Shown: piece after piece, positions 1 to 8,406 of the stretch
Layout of the letters: each line of letters opens with the position of its first letter
How positions within the stretch are numbered: the first letter of the stretch is position 1
Assembly: GCA_013388855.1 (NCBI GenBank)
Contig: JACAEM010000018.1
Location: 1 to 64,000 of the forward strand
DNA: 64,000 nt
Source: Chloroflexota bacterium
Lineage (GTDB): Bacteria > Chloroflexota > Anaerolineae > Anaerolineales > Villigracilaceae
Direction of reading: 5' to 3'
Program-made: the position numbers and the translations under genes
The notes under the pieces: model-generated
Database searches by the model: none
What the model saw: the letters and a program-made list of their open reading frames with translations, nothing else
What the model was told of the DNA's origin: nothing

Positions 1-312
1 CCGGTTGCCGCCATCCCGAAGGCGCTCAAAAAGGCAGGCTTGACGCTGAACGACATTGACCTAATCGAATTGAACGAAGCCTTCGCGGCGCAGTCGCTGG
101 CGGTCATCCGCTCGCTCGAATTGGACGAGAGCAAGGTAAACGTCAACGGCGGCGCGATTGCCCTCGGGCATCCGCTCGGCTGCACGGGCGCCAAACTGAC
201 CACCCAACTCATCTACGAAATGGGTCGCCGCAAGTCGAAGTACGGCATGGTCACCATGTGCATCGGCGGCGGCATGGGCGCAGCGGCGGTGTTCGAGAAT
301 TTGCAAAACTGA
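1..312 (+). CDS. Thiolase (acetyl-CoA acyltransferase), C-terminal part, cut by window edge
   Basis: This is the end of a thiolase, which joins or cleaves acyl-CoA and acetyl-CoA in beta-oxidation or ketone/PHB metabolism. The visible 103 residues contain the NEAFA motif, the GHPLGCTGA segment carrying the catalytic histidine, and the CIGGGMGAA segment carrying the second active-site cysteine. The frame is open to base 1, so the true start lies upstream of the window; the TTG at 40 is not a credible start. A small SCP2-type protein follows 105 bp downstream on the same strand. The exact substrate class cannot be told from this fragment. Confidence 0.93.
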   Translation, partial: PVAAIPKALKKAGLTLNDIDLIELNEAFAAQSLAVIRSLELDESKVNVNGGAIALGHPLGCTGAKLTTQLIYEMGRRKSKYGMVTMCIGGGMGAAAVFENLQN

Positions 313-405
313 GTCAAAAGTCGAAAGTCCAAAGTCGAAAGTTTGTTGACCTTTGACCTTTGACCTTCGACCAGTGACTATCAGACTAACGACTATCAGA
401 CTAAT
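312..405. repeat. Short direct and inverted repeats between thiolase and SCP2 genes
   Basis: The spacer is built from small repeats. AAAGTCGAAAGT occurs near 317 and again near 331, a run of TTGACC/TTTGACC units follows at about 346-372, and GACTATCAGACTAA occurs twice with a 15-bp period (376-389 and 391-404). The GTCGAAAGTC units are roughly complementary to the later GACCTTTGACC units, so an imperfect long hairpin is possible. This pattern resembles low-complexity intergenic repeats rather than a classical terminator. Confidence 0.6.
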
Positions 406-417
406 AAGGAGACTAAC

Positions 418-744
418 ATGCCACTCACAGTAGCACAACTCATGGAAAAAATGCCCGGCGCGTTCATCCCCGAAAAGGCGGCTGGACTCGACGCGGTCAT
501 TCAGTTCAAGTTCACCGGCGCGGAAGCGGGTGAATGGTACGCCGTCATCAAAGACGGCAAGGTCACCGTCGAAAAGGGGGCGCATCCCTCTCCCAAGATG
601 ACCCTCACCGCCGACTCCAGCGATTACGTTAAAATCTTCACCGGCGAACTGGACGGGATGCAAGCCTTCATGCAGGGAAAACTCAAACTCGCCGGCGATC
701 TGAACCTGGCGATGAAATTGACCCAGATGTTCAAGATCAGGTAG
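418..744 (+). CDS. SCP2 sterol-binding-domain protein
   Basis: This 108-residue protein is a stand-alone SCP2 domain, a fold that holds lipids or fatty acyl-CoA in a hydrophobic tunnel. The pattern EWYAVIKDGKVTVEKG followed by SPKMTLTADSSDYVKIFTGE, then MQGKLKLAGD is typical of the family. A clear AAGGAG at 406-411 sets the ATG at 418. It lies behind a thiolase gene on the same strand. In animals the same two domains are fused as SCP-X, so a shared role in acyl-CoA handling is a reasonable inference. A strong bidirectional terminator follows directly. Confidence 0.87.
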   Translation: MPLTVAQLMEKMPGAFIPEKAAGLDAVIQFKFTGAEAGEWYAVIKDGKVTVEKGAHPSPKMTLTADSSDYVKIFTGELDGMQAFMQGKLKLAGDLNLAMKLTQMFKIR

Positions 745-750
745 GCGTTT

Positions 751-791
751 GGAATCAAAAAGACGCCACTCGATGGCGTCTTTTTGATTCC
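751..791. terminator. Bidirectional terminator between convergent genes
   Basis: A perfect 18-bp stem (GGAATCAAAAAGACGCCA paired with its complement) encloses a 5-nt loop at 769-773. The stem carries A and T tracts on its flanks, so it can stop transcription from the SCP2 gene on plus and from the membrane protein gene on minus. Confidence 0.9.
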
Positions 792-800
792 TGGACTATC

Positions 801-1217
801 CTACGAAAAAAGGCTGAGGACCGCATCAATAGCGTAACTTACCAGACACATGGTGACCACGGCAAAGACGGTGGTAATGATCCCCGCGATCTTCGATTGT
901 ATCCAGCCCGCAAGTGCAATCCCAGCAATAAATACATAAATTGCGGCGAACATGATCAGCATGGCAAGCAGGCTCAGGTTATCCAGAGGCGGGATGGCAT
1001 TCAATTCGGTTGCGGCGGCAAAGGCAAGGACGGATACGATGAGCGGGAACAGGAACATCACAGATGCCGCGGCGAAGACGATGATCGCTGCCGTGGTCAG
1101 CCTGCTTTTGTTGTCCGAAGTAAGCAATTGGATTACTGCTGACATAGCAAAACCTGCCAGGATCCCTGTCAACCCGGCAAGTGCGCCTGCCTCTGCTAGG
1201 TAGTTTTCTAATGTCAT
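801..1217 (-). CDS. Hypothetical four-helix membrane protein
   Basis: This 138-residue protein is almost wholly hydrophobic. Four membrane segments are visible, at roughly residues 12-33, 40-68, 80-105 and 109-135, with a short charged stretch (TSDNKSR) between the first two. AAAGGAGAATCC precedes the ATG. I do not recognise the family and no catalytic motif is apparent. It is transcribed toward the terminator at 751-791 and away from the HD-GYP gene. Confidence 0.75.
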   Translation of the reverse strand: MTLENYLAEAGALAGLTGILAGFAMSAVIQLLTSDNKSRLTTAAIIVFAAASVMFLFPLIVSVLAFAAATELNAIPPLDNLSLLAMLIMFAAIYVFIAGIALAGWIQSKIAGIITTVFAVVTMCLVSYAIDAVLSLFS

Positions 1218-1385
1218 GGATTCTCCTTTGGCAATCTTGTGTCAAGCGTTCTCTCGGCAGGGTATTCTTTTCGACGCAATGATTATACCTGTCATGAATA
1301 TGGGAGTAAAATACGGGAGACGATCATTGCGGATGATGCTTTAGAGTGAATTGCAGGAGATGTATTTGGTGGAAGGGAGTGCCTC

Positions 1386-2660
1386 ATGGTAAAGAACGTG
1401 CCCAATGTGCAATTGCTTCAACAACAATTCCAGGACACCACTGCCCTGTTGATGAATGTAATCCAATCCATTGCCCGGTCAGGAAATCCAACGGCAATGA
1501 ACGCAATCGAGGATCTCTCACGCGCCGCCCAATCCTTGCGGAGGCTGGAGCAGGGAGTCAATGATCATTTGAAAGTCAGGCAGAGTCAACTGGGGGCGCT
1601 GATGGGCATCGGAAACGTGATCAACTCCTCCCTGGGTCCGAAGCGGGTGCTGGAGGAAGTGATGGACACGCTCATCGCTCTGATGCGCGCGGAGCGAGGG
1701 TTCCTGATGTTGCGCGAGTCTAGCGGGGAATTGTCGGTGCAGATTGCGCGCGGGATCGATCATATCAATCTCGATGAAGAGGGTTTCGCGTACAGCAAAA
1801 CGATTGTGCGCAAGGTGGTCGAGTCGGGGGAAGCTGTTTTGACAACGAACGCACAGAATGACCCGCGTTTCAACGCGCAGATAAGCGTGGCGGCGTATCA
1901 GCTCCGTTCGATCCTGTGCGCGCCATTGAAGATCAAGAATAGCCTTATCGGTGTTATCTGCGTGGATAACAGGGCGCATGCGGGTATTTTTCAGGAGGAT
2001 GATCTGGCGTTGATCTCGGCGTTTGCAAACCAGGCAGCGGTGGCGATCGATAATGCGCGGTTGTTCAAAAATTTACAGGATGCCAATGAGGAGCTGGAGG
2101 AAGCGTATCAGGCAACGCTTGAAGGCTGGGTGCGTGCACTTGACTTGCGCGACAAGGAGACAGAGGGACATACCCAGCGTGTGACGATCCTGACCGAGCG
2201 GCTGGCGCGTACGATGGGTGTAGAGGGGGATCAGTTGCTGCACATCACGCGCGGCGCCCTCCTGCACGATATTGGGAAGATGGGCATTCCCGACGGTATC
2301 CTCCTCAAACAGGGACCCCTGACGGATGAGGAGAGGAACCTGATGAAAAAGCACCCGGTCTATGCCTACGAGATGCTCATCCCGATCGATTTCCTTCACC
2401 CCGCCATCGACATTCCATATTGCCATCATGAGAAATGGGATGGCAGCGGTTACCCGCGCGGCTTGAAAGGCGAAGAGATTCCGTTTGCAGCACGGATTTT
2501 CCCGGTGGTCGATGTATGGGATGCGTTGACCTCTGACCGCCCGTATCGCAAGGGGCTGCCGCGAGAGGAAGTGCTTGGCCGTATTCAAGCCGATTCAGGA
2601 CGGCATTTTGACCCGCAGGTCGTGGCGGCATTCATGGAAATGGGCGATTATTCGGTGTGA
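1386..2660 (+). CDS. GAF-HD-GYP protein, probable cyclic-di-GMP phosphodiesterase
   Basis: The protein (424 residues) has a helical N-terminus, a GAF sensor domain at about 85-228, a short coiled linker, and an HD-GYP domain from about 248 to the end. The hydrolase motifs are intact: HTQRV near 261, HDIGK near 293, GIPD just after, HHEKWDGSGYP near 346-357, and DVWDALTSDRPYR. HD-GYP enzymes linearise cyclic di-GMP to pGpG or GMP, so this is probably a cytosolic signal sink controlled by whatever the GAF domain binds. GGAAGGGAG stands before the ATG. The last 29 bp overlap the end of the convergent transporter gene. Confidence 0.9.
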   Translation: MVKNVPNVQLLQQQFQDTTALLMNVIQSIARSGNPTAMNAIEDLSRAAQSLRRLEQGVNDHLKVRQSQLGALMGIGNVINSSLGPKRVLEEVMDTLIALMRAERGFLMLRESSGELSVQIARGIDHINLDEEGFAYSKTIVRKVVESGEAVLTTNAQNDPRFNAQISVAAYQLRSILCAPLKIKNSLIGVICVDNRAHAGIFQEDDLALISAFANQAAVAIDNARLFKNLQDANEELEEAYQATLEGWVRALDLRDKETEGHTQRVTILTERLARTMGVEGDQLLHITRGALLHDIGKMGIPDGILLKQGPLTDEERNLMKKHPVYAYEMLIPIDFLHPAIDIPYCHHEKWDGSGYPRGLKGEEIPFAARIFPVVDVWDALTSDRPYRKGLPREEVLGRIQADSGRHFDPQVVAAFMEMGDYSV

Positions 2661-3885
2661 GTTGCACTTTTTCTTCGGGTGGTTTTACCGTGCGGAATTC
2701 ACGAAACAACAATAGATCATAGATGATTTTTAACCCGCCCGATAAAAAGAGAGGGGCGCTTATTAACGCGGGTATGCCGAACATGAATCCCGTTAACAGC
2801 GGAGAAATGGACGCGCCAATGGAACGCGCGATGGCGGTCACGCCTGAGGCGGCTGAGCGTTCATCGGGCGCGACGACGGCCATCGTGTACGATTGACGCG
2901 TAGGTACGTCCATCTGTGAGATGCTGAAGCGCAGGAGAAGAAGTCCAATGGCGAGAGTCAGAGTTGGCATCAGGGGCACAAGCATCAGCAAGATGTTCGA
3001 GGGTATGTGGGTGAAGACCATTGTGTTGACGAGCCCGATCTTCGCGGCGATGCGCACGGCAAGCAGGGCGGAAACGCCTGCCAGGATGTTTGCACCGAAA
3101 AAGATACTGCCGAGAATGCCCGCATCCACACCGAAGCGGACGTGGAACCAATAGGCGATCATGCTTTGTACAATCAAACCACCTGCAAACGCGTCCAATG
3201 CAAACAGCGCACTTAACTTGATGACGACCTTTTGCGAACGATGCAGACCCAGCACACTCTTTTTCGTCTCTGAATTTTTTATGACTTCAATGGCTTTTGT
3301 CAGGTTGAGAAACAGCAAAATCAGAAGAAGTCCCCCTGCGGCATACCCGGTCAGAACAGTGCGATATGATTCAAGCACCGTCCAGCCGTTATTTTGTAAA
3401 GTTTGTGAGAGCCAGCCGCCGGATAACGCGCCGGTCGCGGTGGCGAATGAGCCGACCAGGTTGTACCAGGCGAAGACCTGTGTCCGCTTTTTATCCGGGA
3501 CGAGTTGGGTCAACCCGGCTTGCTCGACCGACAGAAACGGACCAATCTCATTCCCGCTCGGACTGATGACACCGATAATCGCCGCGATCATAAGAAAGGG
3601 AACGTTTCGCGTCAAGACGAAGGCGAGTCCTGCCCCCATCATTAGGAGCGCACCGAAGAGCAGGGTTCGTTTCCTGCCGAACCGGTCTGCGGAGGTTGTC
3701 AGCCACAGGGAGATGGCTGCGTCACCGGCGAGCGTGGAGGTGAACAGTAACCCGATCTGCCCTTCGGTGAGACCAATCTCCGCCAGATAAAGCGCCAGCA
3801 CAACAGACAAAAATCCGTAGCAAAACAAGCGGATGATGCGTGTCGAAAAAAGCAACGCGATATCGTGGTTGGCCTTTTTATTCAT
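2632..3885 (-). CDS. MFS transporter
   Basis: This is a 417-residue major facilitator superfamily protein with about 12 membrane segments. The cytoplasmic loop 2-3 motif is visible as ADRFGRKRTLLFG, and a second loop carries DKKRTQVFAWYN. Such proteins move small solutes or drugs using the proton gradient; the substrate cannot be read from sequence. No ribosome-binding site precedes the ATG. A weak -10-like TGAAAT lies 6 nt upstream, so it may be leaderless. Its 3' end overlaps the HD-GYP gene by 29 bp in convergent orientation. Confidence 0.85.
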   Translation of the reverse strand: MNKKANHDIALLFSTRIIRLFCYGFLSVVLALYLAEIGLTEGQIGLLFTSTLAGDAAISLWLTTSADRFGRKRTLLFGALLMMGAGLAFVLTRNVPFLMIAAIIGVISPSGNEIGPFLSVEQAGLTQLVPDKKRTQVFAWYNLVGSFATATGALSGGWLSQTLQNNGWTVLESYRTVLTGYAAGGLLLILLFLNLTKAIEVIKNSETKKSVLGLHRSQKVVIKLSALFALDAFAGGLIVQSMIAYWFHVRFGVDAGILGSIFFGANILAGVSALLAVRIAAKIGLVNTMVFTHIPSNILLMLVPLMPTLTLAIGLLLLRFSISQMDVPTRQSYTMAVVAPDERSAASGVTAIARSIGASISPLLTGFMFGIPALISAPLFLSGGLKIIYDLLLFREFRTVKPPEEKVQLTPNNRPFP

Positions 3886-3939
3886 GAGAGTATTTCATTG
3901 CAGATACCTGCACGGATGCTCATGGCTGTTGGTCGTGAA

Positions 3940-4782
3940 TCAGTTATCGAACAGCTTACGAACGGCGGGTCGGTGAAGATAAAACGAAACTGCCAGCATG
4001 ATTAATCCTACAGACAACAAAAATGGCGGGTCGAGGATGGCGCCGGAGATCAAACCTGCAATCAAAATGTAAGTATGTGTCAGGAAGGGGACCCAGAATA
4101 CCAGCGATGGAACCGGCGTGAGATGGAACCTGGGGCGCCAGGCAATTATGGAGCCGACGGCAATCACCAGTAAAATTGCAACAGTCAAGCCATGATATGT
4201 AAAGGGGATCCTGAATGTGATGAGTGCATTTGTTCCGAGCACACCTGCCATTCCCATGACCAGTGCGAGGACGGGAGAAGTCCACACGCCAACCCAATCT
4301 TTGCGTCGCGCAAAGAGGCGATATCCGAGCGAGAAAGAAAAGATGACCCAGAACCATGCCCAAAAGTTCGCGTATGGAACGCCGAAATATTGAAACACCA
4401 ATCCCTGCCCCCAATTCCAGAACCCAAGACGGATGGCAACCGCGTCGAGCGCAAGATCGAGATTTAGGGCAAGCAGACCATCCAGTACGGGACGCGCGAA
4501 GTAGGGCAGGCTGCTGGCGTTGGAAAATTCCATCACACTGTAGAGGATGCATCCCCATGCCATGCCGATGCACAGAGGAACGTCGAGCACCATGACGAGA
4601 AACCTTCCATATTCATATGCATTCAGTTGGCGGATCGTGGCAAGCTCCAGTGCAACGCCGAAGAGAATGCCTGCGAACAAGCGTAATATATTTGTCGCGC
4701 CGTTCTTCCATGCGTGGCGGATACAAAGTACAAACTGAATGTAGATAATAAGTTCGAATAGGATGAAATATGTATTGGGCAC
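3940..4782 (-). CDS. Integral membrane protein, carotenoid-biosynthesis (DUF422/CruF)-like
   Basis: This 280-residue protein has about eight membrane segments. The central block LDLALDAVAIRLGFWNWG followed by YFGVPYANFWAWFWV resembles the conserved core of the DUF422 family, which includes CruF-type carotenoid hydratases. The resemblance is from memory and no other carotenoid gene is nearby, so the function is tentative. The start is a GTG with no ribosome-binding site, preceded at exactly 6 nt by TAAAAT, which fits a leaderless transcript. Confidence 0.55.
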   Translation of the reverse strand: MPNTYFILFELIIYIQFVLCIRHAWKNGATNILRLFAGILFGVALELATIRQLNAYEYGRFLVMVLDVPLCIGMAWGCILYSVMEFSNASSLPYFARPVLDGLLALNLDLALDAVAIRLGFWNWGQGLVFQYFGVPYANFWAWFWVIFSFSLGYRLFARRKDWVGVWTSPVLALVMGMAGVLGTNALITFRIPFTYHGLTVAILLVIAVGSIIAWRPRFHLTPVPSLVFWVPFLTHTYILIAGLISGAILDPPFLLSVGLIMLAVSFYLHRPAVRKLFDN

Positions 4783-4788
4783 GCCGCT

Positions 4789-4794
4789 ATTTTA
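4789..4794 (-). promoter_or_regulatory. Probable leaderless promoter (-10 TAAAAT) of the 3940-4782 gene
   Basis: Read on minus, TAAAAT is followed by AGCGGC and then the GTG start at 4782. Transcription would begin at or next to the start codon. No Shine-Dalgarno sequence is present and no good -35 is seen. Confidence 0.5.
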
Positions 4795-4863
4795 AAGCAA
4801 CATTGGAAGCCTGTGTTGTGGCTTTCGCTGGTTGGTTTTCCGTTTGAGGATGACGCGGTTTGT

Positions 4864-5217
4864 TTATCGTTTGCCTGCCACGATCACGCTAAGGAACACG
4901 AGACCAATGGCGACACCTTCCCGCAGGGTGGGGATCTGTCTTGAACCCAGGTAACTGGCCAGCACGTACGTCGCCTGAATGACGAATCCTTGCAGCATGG
5001 CAGCTGCCCAGAATCGTTGTTCGTAGAATTCATACAAGATGCGGTAACTCCACCAAATGGGGAAGACGGAAAACGCAAAATAGAGCAGCGCCAGCGGATG
5101 GAGGCCAAACCGGACAACGCTTGCCCAATCCGGTGCGGTGGTTTGGCGGGCATCGATATAAAAATAGATGCCAAAGATGACGATCTGAAAGAGGATGGCA
5201 AGGGTAAGTCTGAACAT
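4864..5217 (-). CDS. Hypothetical small membrane protein
   Basis: The protein has 117 residues and four predicted membrane segments, at about 3-21, 38-60, 66-88 and 98-114. The aromatic stretch FSVFPIWWSYRILYEFYEQRFW lies between segments (family not recognised). Only a weak purine run precedes the ATG. It is on the same strand as the DUF422-like membrane protein downstream, with an 81-bp gap. Confidence 0.62.
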   Translation of the reverse strand: MFRLTLAILFQIVIFGIYFYIDARQTTAPDWASVVRFGLHPLALLYFAFSVFPIWWSYRILYEFYEQRFWAAAMLQGFVIQATYVLASYLGSRQIPTLREGVAIGLVFLSVIVAGKR

Positions 5218-5325
5218 GGGCGGGCCTGCCTTTGTGATGCTTTGCTCGAAACATCTCCCTGCGTCGACAATACAATCATTACCCCTCTCCCCGGCAATTA
5301 TGAGTGCTGTTACGATCTCAGGGTA

Positions 5326-5454
5326 TTAATGCGATGTAAAAGGATTAACCTTTTGTTTCTTTTCCTTTTTCAGTTTGCGCTTTTCCAGGAGATCGTGCTT
5401 TGGTTTTTTTCTCTGCTCTTTTTGTTCCTTGTCGCGCTTGCCACTGTGACTCAT
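5326..5454 (-). CDS. Small, very basic 42-residue protein
   Basis: The frame encodes 42 residues beginning MSHSGKRDKEQKEQRKK, and about half of all residues are Lys or Arg. A strong AAAGGAGG lies 6 nt before the ATG, and a TATAAT lies on minus at 5481-5486, so expression signals are complete. The composition suggests a nucleic-acid- or ribosome-associated peptide, but I do not recognise a named family. It sits alone between dinG and a membrane protein gene. The rest of the 5218-5561 stretch holds only a small hairpin (CGTCCC/GGGACG, 5509-5533) and no other feature I can support. Confidence 0.72.
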   Translation of the reverse strand: MSHSGKRDKEQKEQRKKPKHDLLEKRKLKKEKKQKVNPFTSH

Positions 5455-5480
5455 AACGGGCCTCCTTTCGGATAACGGCT

Positions 5481-5486
5481 ATTATA
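5481..5486 (-). promoter_or_regulatory. -10 element of the small basic protein gene
   Basis: A consensus TATAAT is read on minus. It gives a start near 5474 and a leader of about 20 nt containing the GGAGG site. No -35 match is seen at the standard distance. Confidence 0.5.
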
Positions 5487-5561
5487 GTCGGTTATAGGAA
5501 TTTAACGTCGTCCCAAAAGAGGCTTTCGGGACGGGTGGTCTGGAAAATTGTCCGGTTAGGA

Positions 5562-8348
5562 TTATAAACCCAGCCACTTCCCAGCCTCACGGGGAAGATT
5601 CGCCGCCGGTCCCTGGCGTGCGGTGCATTGTGGCAGAGACTCCAAGAATAGCCTGCCATACTGCTTGGTCAGCACACGCCGATCCAGAATGGCGACGATG
5701 CCCCGGTCCGATGCGGTGCGAATGAGGCGGCCAAATCCTTGGCGGAATTTAAGGATGGCTTCCGGCAGGTAGTATTGGTTGAAGGAGTCTTCATACATTT
5801 CAGAGCGCGCCGCGATGAGCGGATCAGTGGGCACATCGAAGGGCAGCTTGGTGATGACTACAACGGAGAGCGAATCGCCAGGCACATCCACGCCCTCCCA
5901 AAAGGACTTGGTTCCCAGCAGGACAGCGCGGTCGGTGGCTTTAAACGATTCAAGCAGCGCGTTTGGCGAGGCGCCGTCCCCCTGTTCGTAGACGTAGATT
6001 TCATCGCGCGCCAGCGGACCTGTGATAGCTTGCGAGGTTTTCTTCAGCGCAGCATAGGATGTGAACAACACAAGCATCCGTCCGCCTGTGGCTTTGGCGG
6101 TGTTGATGATAGTGCGGTCAAGCAGTTGCTGATAGCCGTTGACGTTTGGTTCCGGGATGTCGTTGGCGATGTAGAGTAATGCGGCGCTTTCATAGTCGTA
6201 CGGCGAACCGAGCTGCATCTCTTCTGCTTCGTCAGCGCCTAGCGTATTGCGCAGATATTGGAACTCACCATGAGCGGTCAACGTGGCGGAAGTGAGGATG
6301 ACCGAGCGTTTTTCGTGCCACAGATATTTTTCCACCAGTTCAGCCACACTCAGGGGCGCGGCATTCAGAGAGAGTCGATTCCCGTTTGGCTGGACTTCGA
6401 TCCAATATACCATGCCATTGACCGGTTTGCTGATCATGCCTGTAATATTCGCTTCGGCTTCGGTCAGGCGGCGCGCCACATTGCCCAGGTCACCGATCAC
6501 GTCTTCGAGATTTTCGTGACCATCTGCATACAGGTCCGCGGCGGCTTTGTAAATCTCGGAGAGCTCGTTGAGCAGCAGTTTCAATGTCTCATCGGTGGAA
6601 TCCCATGCCATTTCAACTTCATCCCAACCGGGGAGGGTTCGCGTGGCGGGGAGCACACGCGCCTGCCACGCATAAGTAGTTGGCGGTTGTCCTTCACGCT
6701 GCAGTCGCGCAAACTCGCCCAACACATTGAAGAATTCACGGTTGAGCTGTTCGATGCGGAACGCCATATCAGTGGCGCGGCTGACCTTTTGCTGAAGCAG
6801 CCCAAGGTCCGAGGGGCGAATCGTTTCATTCGTCTCGCCGAGAATGCGCCCCAGCACACCCGCGTTTGATCCGCCGATTTCTTTCATCATGCGATCCATG
6901 TCAAACTGGCTCAACTTAAACGAAAGTGCATTGGTCGTGGCGGCTTCGAGGTGATGTCCTTCGTCGATAATCAGGCGTGAATATTCAGGTAAAACTTTGC
7001 TTCCAGTCGCTACATCCGACAAGAGGAGGGCATGATTGACAACCAACACATGCGCGGATTGGGATGCTGTCTTTGCGCGATGAAAGGGACATGCGCCGCC
7101 GGTACGTTTGATGCACGTTTCCGTCGTGCACGCATCATCCTCAGCCGATATTCGTGTCCACACCTCGCGCTCAATCGGCCCTGTGAGATTGATCTCGCTA
7201 CGATCGCCGCTCGCATTATCGAGCTGCCATACCATGACCTTTGCCAGCACCCGCATCTCGTCTGCGTTGCGTGGACCGAAGTGACGCAGGTTTTCCAACC
7301 GCCGCGGGCACAGATAATTGGAGCGTCCCTTCAAAACGGCAAAGCGAAAATCAAGGTTGAGCGCCTGACTCAAATTCGGCAGGTCGCGTTGAATGAGCTG
7401 GTCTTGCAGATTGATGGTATTGGTTGAGACAACAACGCGCGTGTTGTTCTGTGTGGCAAACAATGCGGCGGGTACAAGGTATGCAAAACTTTTTCCAACA
7501 CCGGTCCCGGCTTCGACCATCAAGTGGCTGCCGTGTGAAAGAGCGTTCGTTACCGCCCGGATCATGCCAATTTGTTCGGGTCTCTGCTCAAATGATTCGA
7601 AATACTGTGAGAACGGCCCCCCATATTCAAGGATGGACGCGACTTCATCGGCATTGAGTGGCGATGGATTTTCCGGGTTGTCGAGCGGCGGGAACCTGGA
7701 ATCATCGAAATGCAATGCTTCCTTCTTTTTGGTTTTCTTCGCTTGAATGCCCTCTTTGGCGCGTATCCGCAACACTTCCTGGAAGATCCAACCTGCGTCC
7801 CATTCGAGCGGCTCGCTCAAGCGGACAATCTCCGCAACCAGATCAAGCGGCAGTTCGCGTGCCGTCTCGAATAATTTATTGAACGCTACCATTGTGACCC
7901 TGGCATCATCGAGGGCGCGATGAGTGGCAGGCAGCAGAATGCCGAGTTGCTTACCCAGGGCGCCAAGGTTGTAGCGGCTGGCGGTCGGCATCAAGACAGC
8001 GGCCAGTTCATAGGTGTCGATGATGTCGTTATACGGCAGGATACCCGCCTGTTTTTGCAAAAATCCCAGGTCGAAACGAACATTATGTCCGACCACTGGC
8101 GCGTTACCAACAAAGGCTTCCAATTCGTGGGCAATGTCGCGCAGGCGCGGTGCATTGCGCACCTCCGCGTCGGTGATGCCCGTCAGCCCGGAGATGAATT
8201 CGGGGATGTGCCTGCCGGGATTGATGAGCGTGGACCACTCATCTTCTACGCGGTGACCCTTGAACTTGACGGCCCCAATCTCGATGACGGTGTCGCGGTC
8301 TTCGTTGAGTCCGGTGGTCTCGATGTCGATGGATACAATGGATTGCAT
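5562..8348 (-). CDS. dinG: DinG-family helicase with N-terminal DnaQ-like exonuclease domain
   Basis: This 928-residue protein joins two domains. Residues 1-170 are a DEDDh exonuclease (SIDIETTGL with D8 and E10, then HNVRFDLGFL and HRALDDA). Residues 250-928 are an XPD/DinG-like superfamily 2 helicase with Walker A AGTGVGKS near 281, the DEGHH box near 460, and a C-terminal FRQGFGRLIRT motif. Four cysteines (one near 347 in LCPRR, three near 408-418 in ACTTETC and GACPF) fit the iron-sulfur cluster of this family. Such proteins unwind DNA or R-loops with a built-in nuclease. The N-terminal exonuclease fusion is known from Firmicutes and other phyla, so it is not unusual. Confidence 0.93.
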   Translation of the reverse strand: MQSIVSIDIETTGLNEDRDTVIEIGAVKFKGHRVEDEWSTLINPGRHIPEFISGLTGITDAEVRNAPRLRDIAHELEAFVGNAPVVGHNVRFDLGFLQKQAGILPYNDIIDTYELAAVLMPTASRYNLGALGKQLGILLPATHRALDDARVTMVAFNKLFETARELPLDLVAEIVRLSEPLEWDAGWIFQEVLRIRAKEGIQAKKTKKKEALHFDDSRFPPLDNPENPSPLNADEVASILEYGGPFSQYFESFEQRPEQIGMIRAVTNALSHGSHLMVEAGTGVGKSFAYLVPAALFATQNNTRVVVSTNTINLQDQLIQRDLPNLSQALNLDFRFAVLKGRSNYLCPRRLENLRHFGPRNADEMRVLAKVMVWQLDNASGDRSEINLTGPIEREVWTRISAEDDACTTETCIKRTGGACPFHRAKTASQSAHVLVVNHALLLSDVATGSKVLPEYSRLIIDEGHHLEAATTNALSFKLSQFDMDRMMKEIGGSNAGVLGRILGETNETIRPSDLGLLQQKVSRATDMAFRIEQLNREFFNVLGEFARLQREGQPPTTYAWQARVLPATRTLPGWDEVEMAWDSTDETLKLLLNELSEIYKAAADLYADGHENLEDVIGDLGNVARRLTEAEANITGMISKPVNGMVYWIEVQPNGNRLSLNAAPLSVAELVEKYLWHEKRSVILTSATLTAHGEFQYLRNTLGADEAEEMQLGSPYDYESAALLYIANDIPEPNVNGYQQLLDRTIINTAKATGGRMLVLFTSYAALKKTSQAITGPLARDEIYVYEQGDGASPNALLESFKATDRAVLLGTKSFWEGVDVPGDSLSVVVITKLPFDVPTDPLIAARSEMYEDSFNQYYLPEAILKFRQGFGRLIRTASDRGIVAILDRRVLTKQYGRLFLESLPQCTARQGPAANLPREAGKWLGL

Positions 8349-8374
8349 AGTAGAACAAGTGTATCATAAATGTT

Positions 8375-8403
8375 GTAGGGGCGACCCACCCGGTCGCCCC
8401 TAC
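8375..8403. repeat. GC-rich palindromic repeat upstream of dinG
   Basis: Twelve bases GTAGGGGCGACC pair perfectly with GGTCGCCCCTAC across a 5-nt loop (8387-8391). It fills the space between dinG and the next gene. The sequence matches a kind of dispersed palindrome I recall from Chloroflexota and cyanobacterial intergenic regions, rather than a terminator, since no T tract follows. Confidence 0.75.
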
Positions 8404-8406
8404 GCG

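Noticed and set aside
61-663. Long minus-strand open frame across the thiolase end and SCP2 gene
   Set aside because: It is antisense to two well-supported genes, crosses their intergenic repeats, and has no family resemblance.
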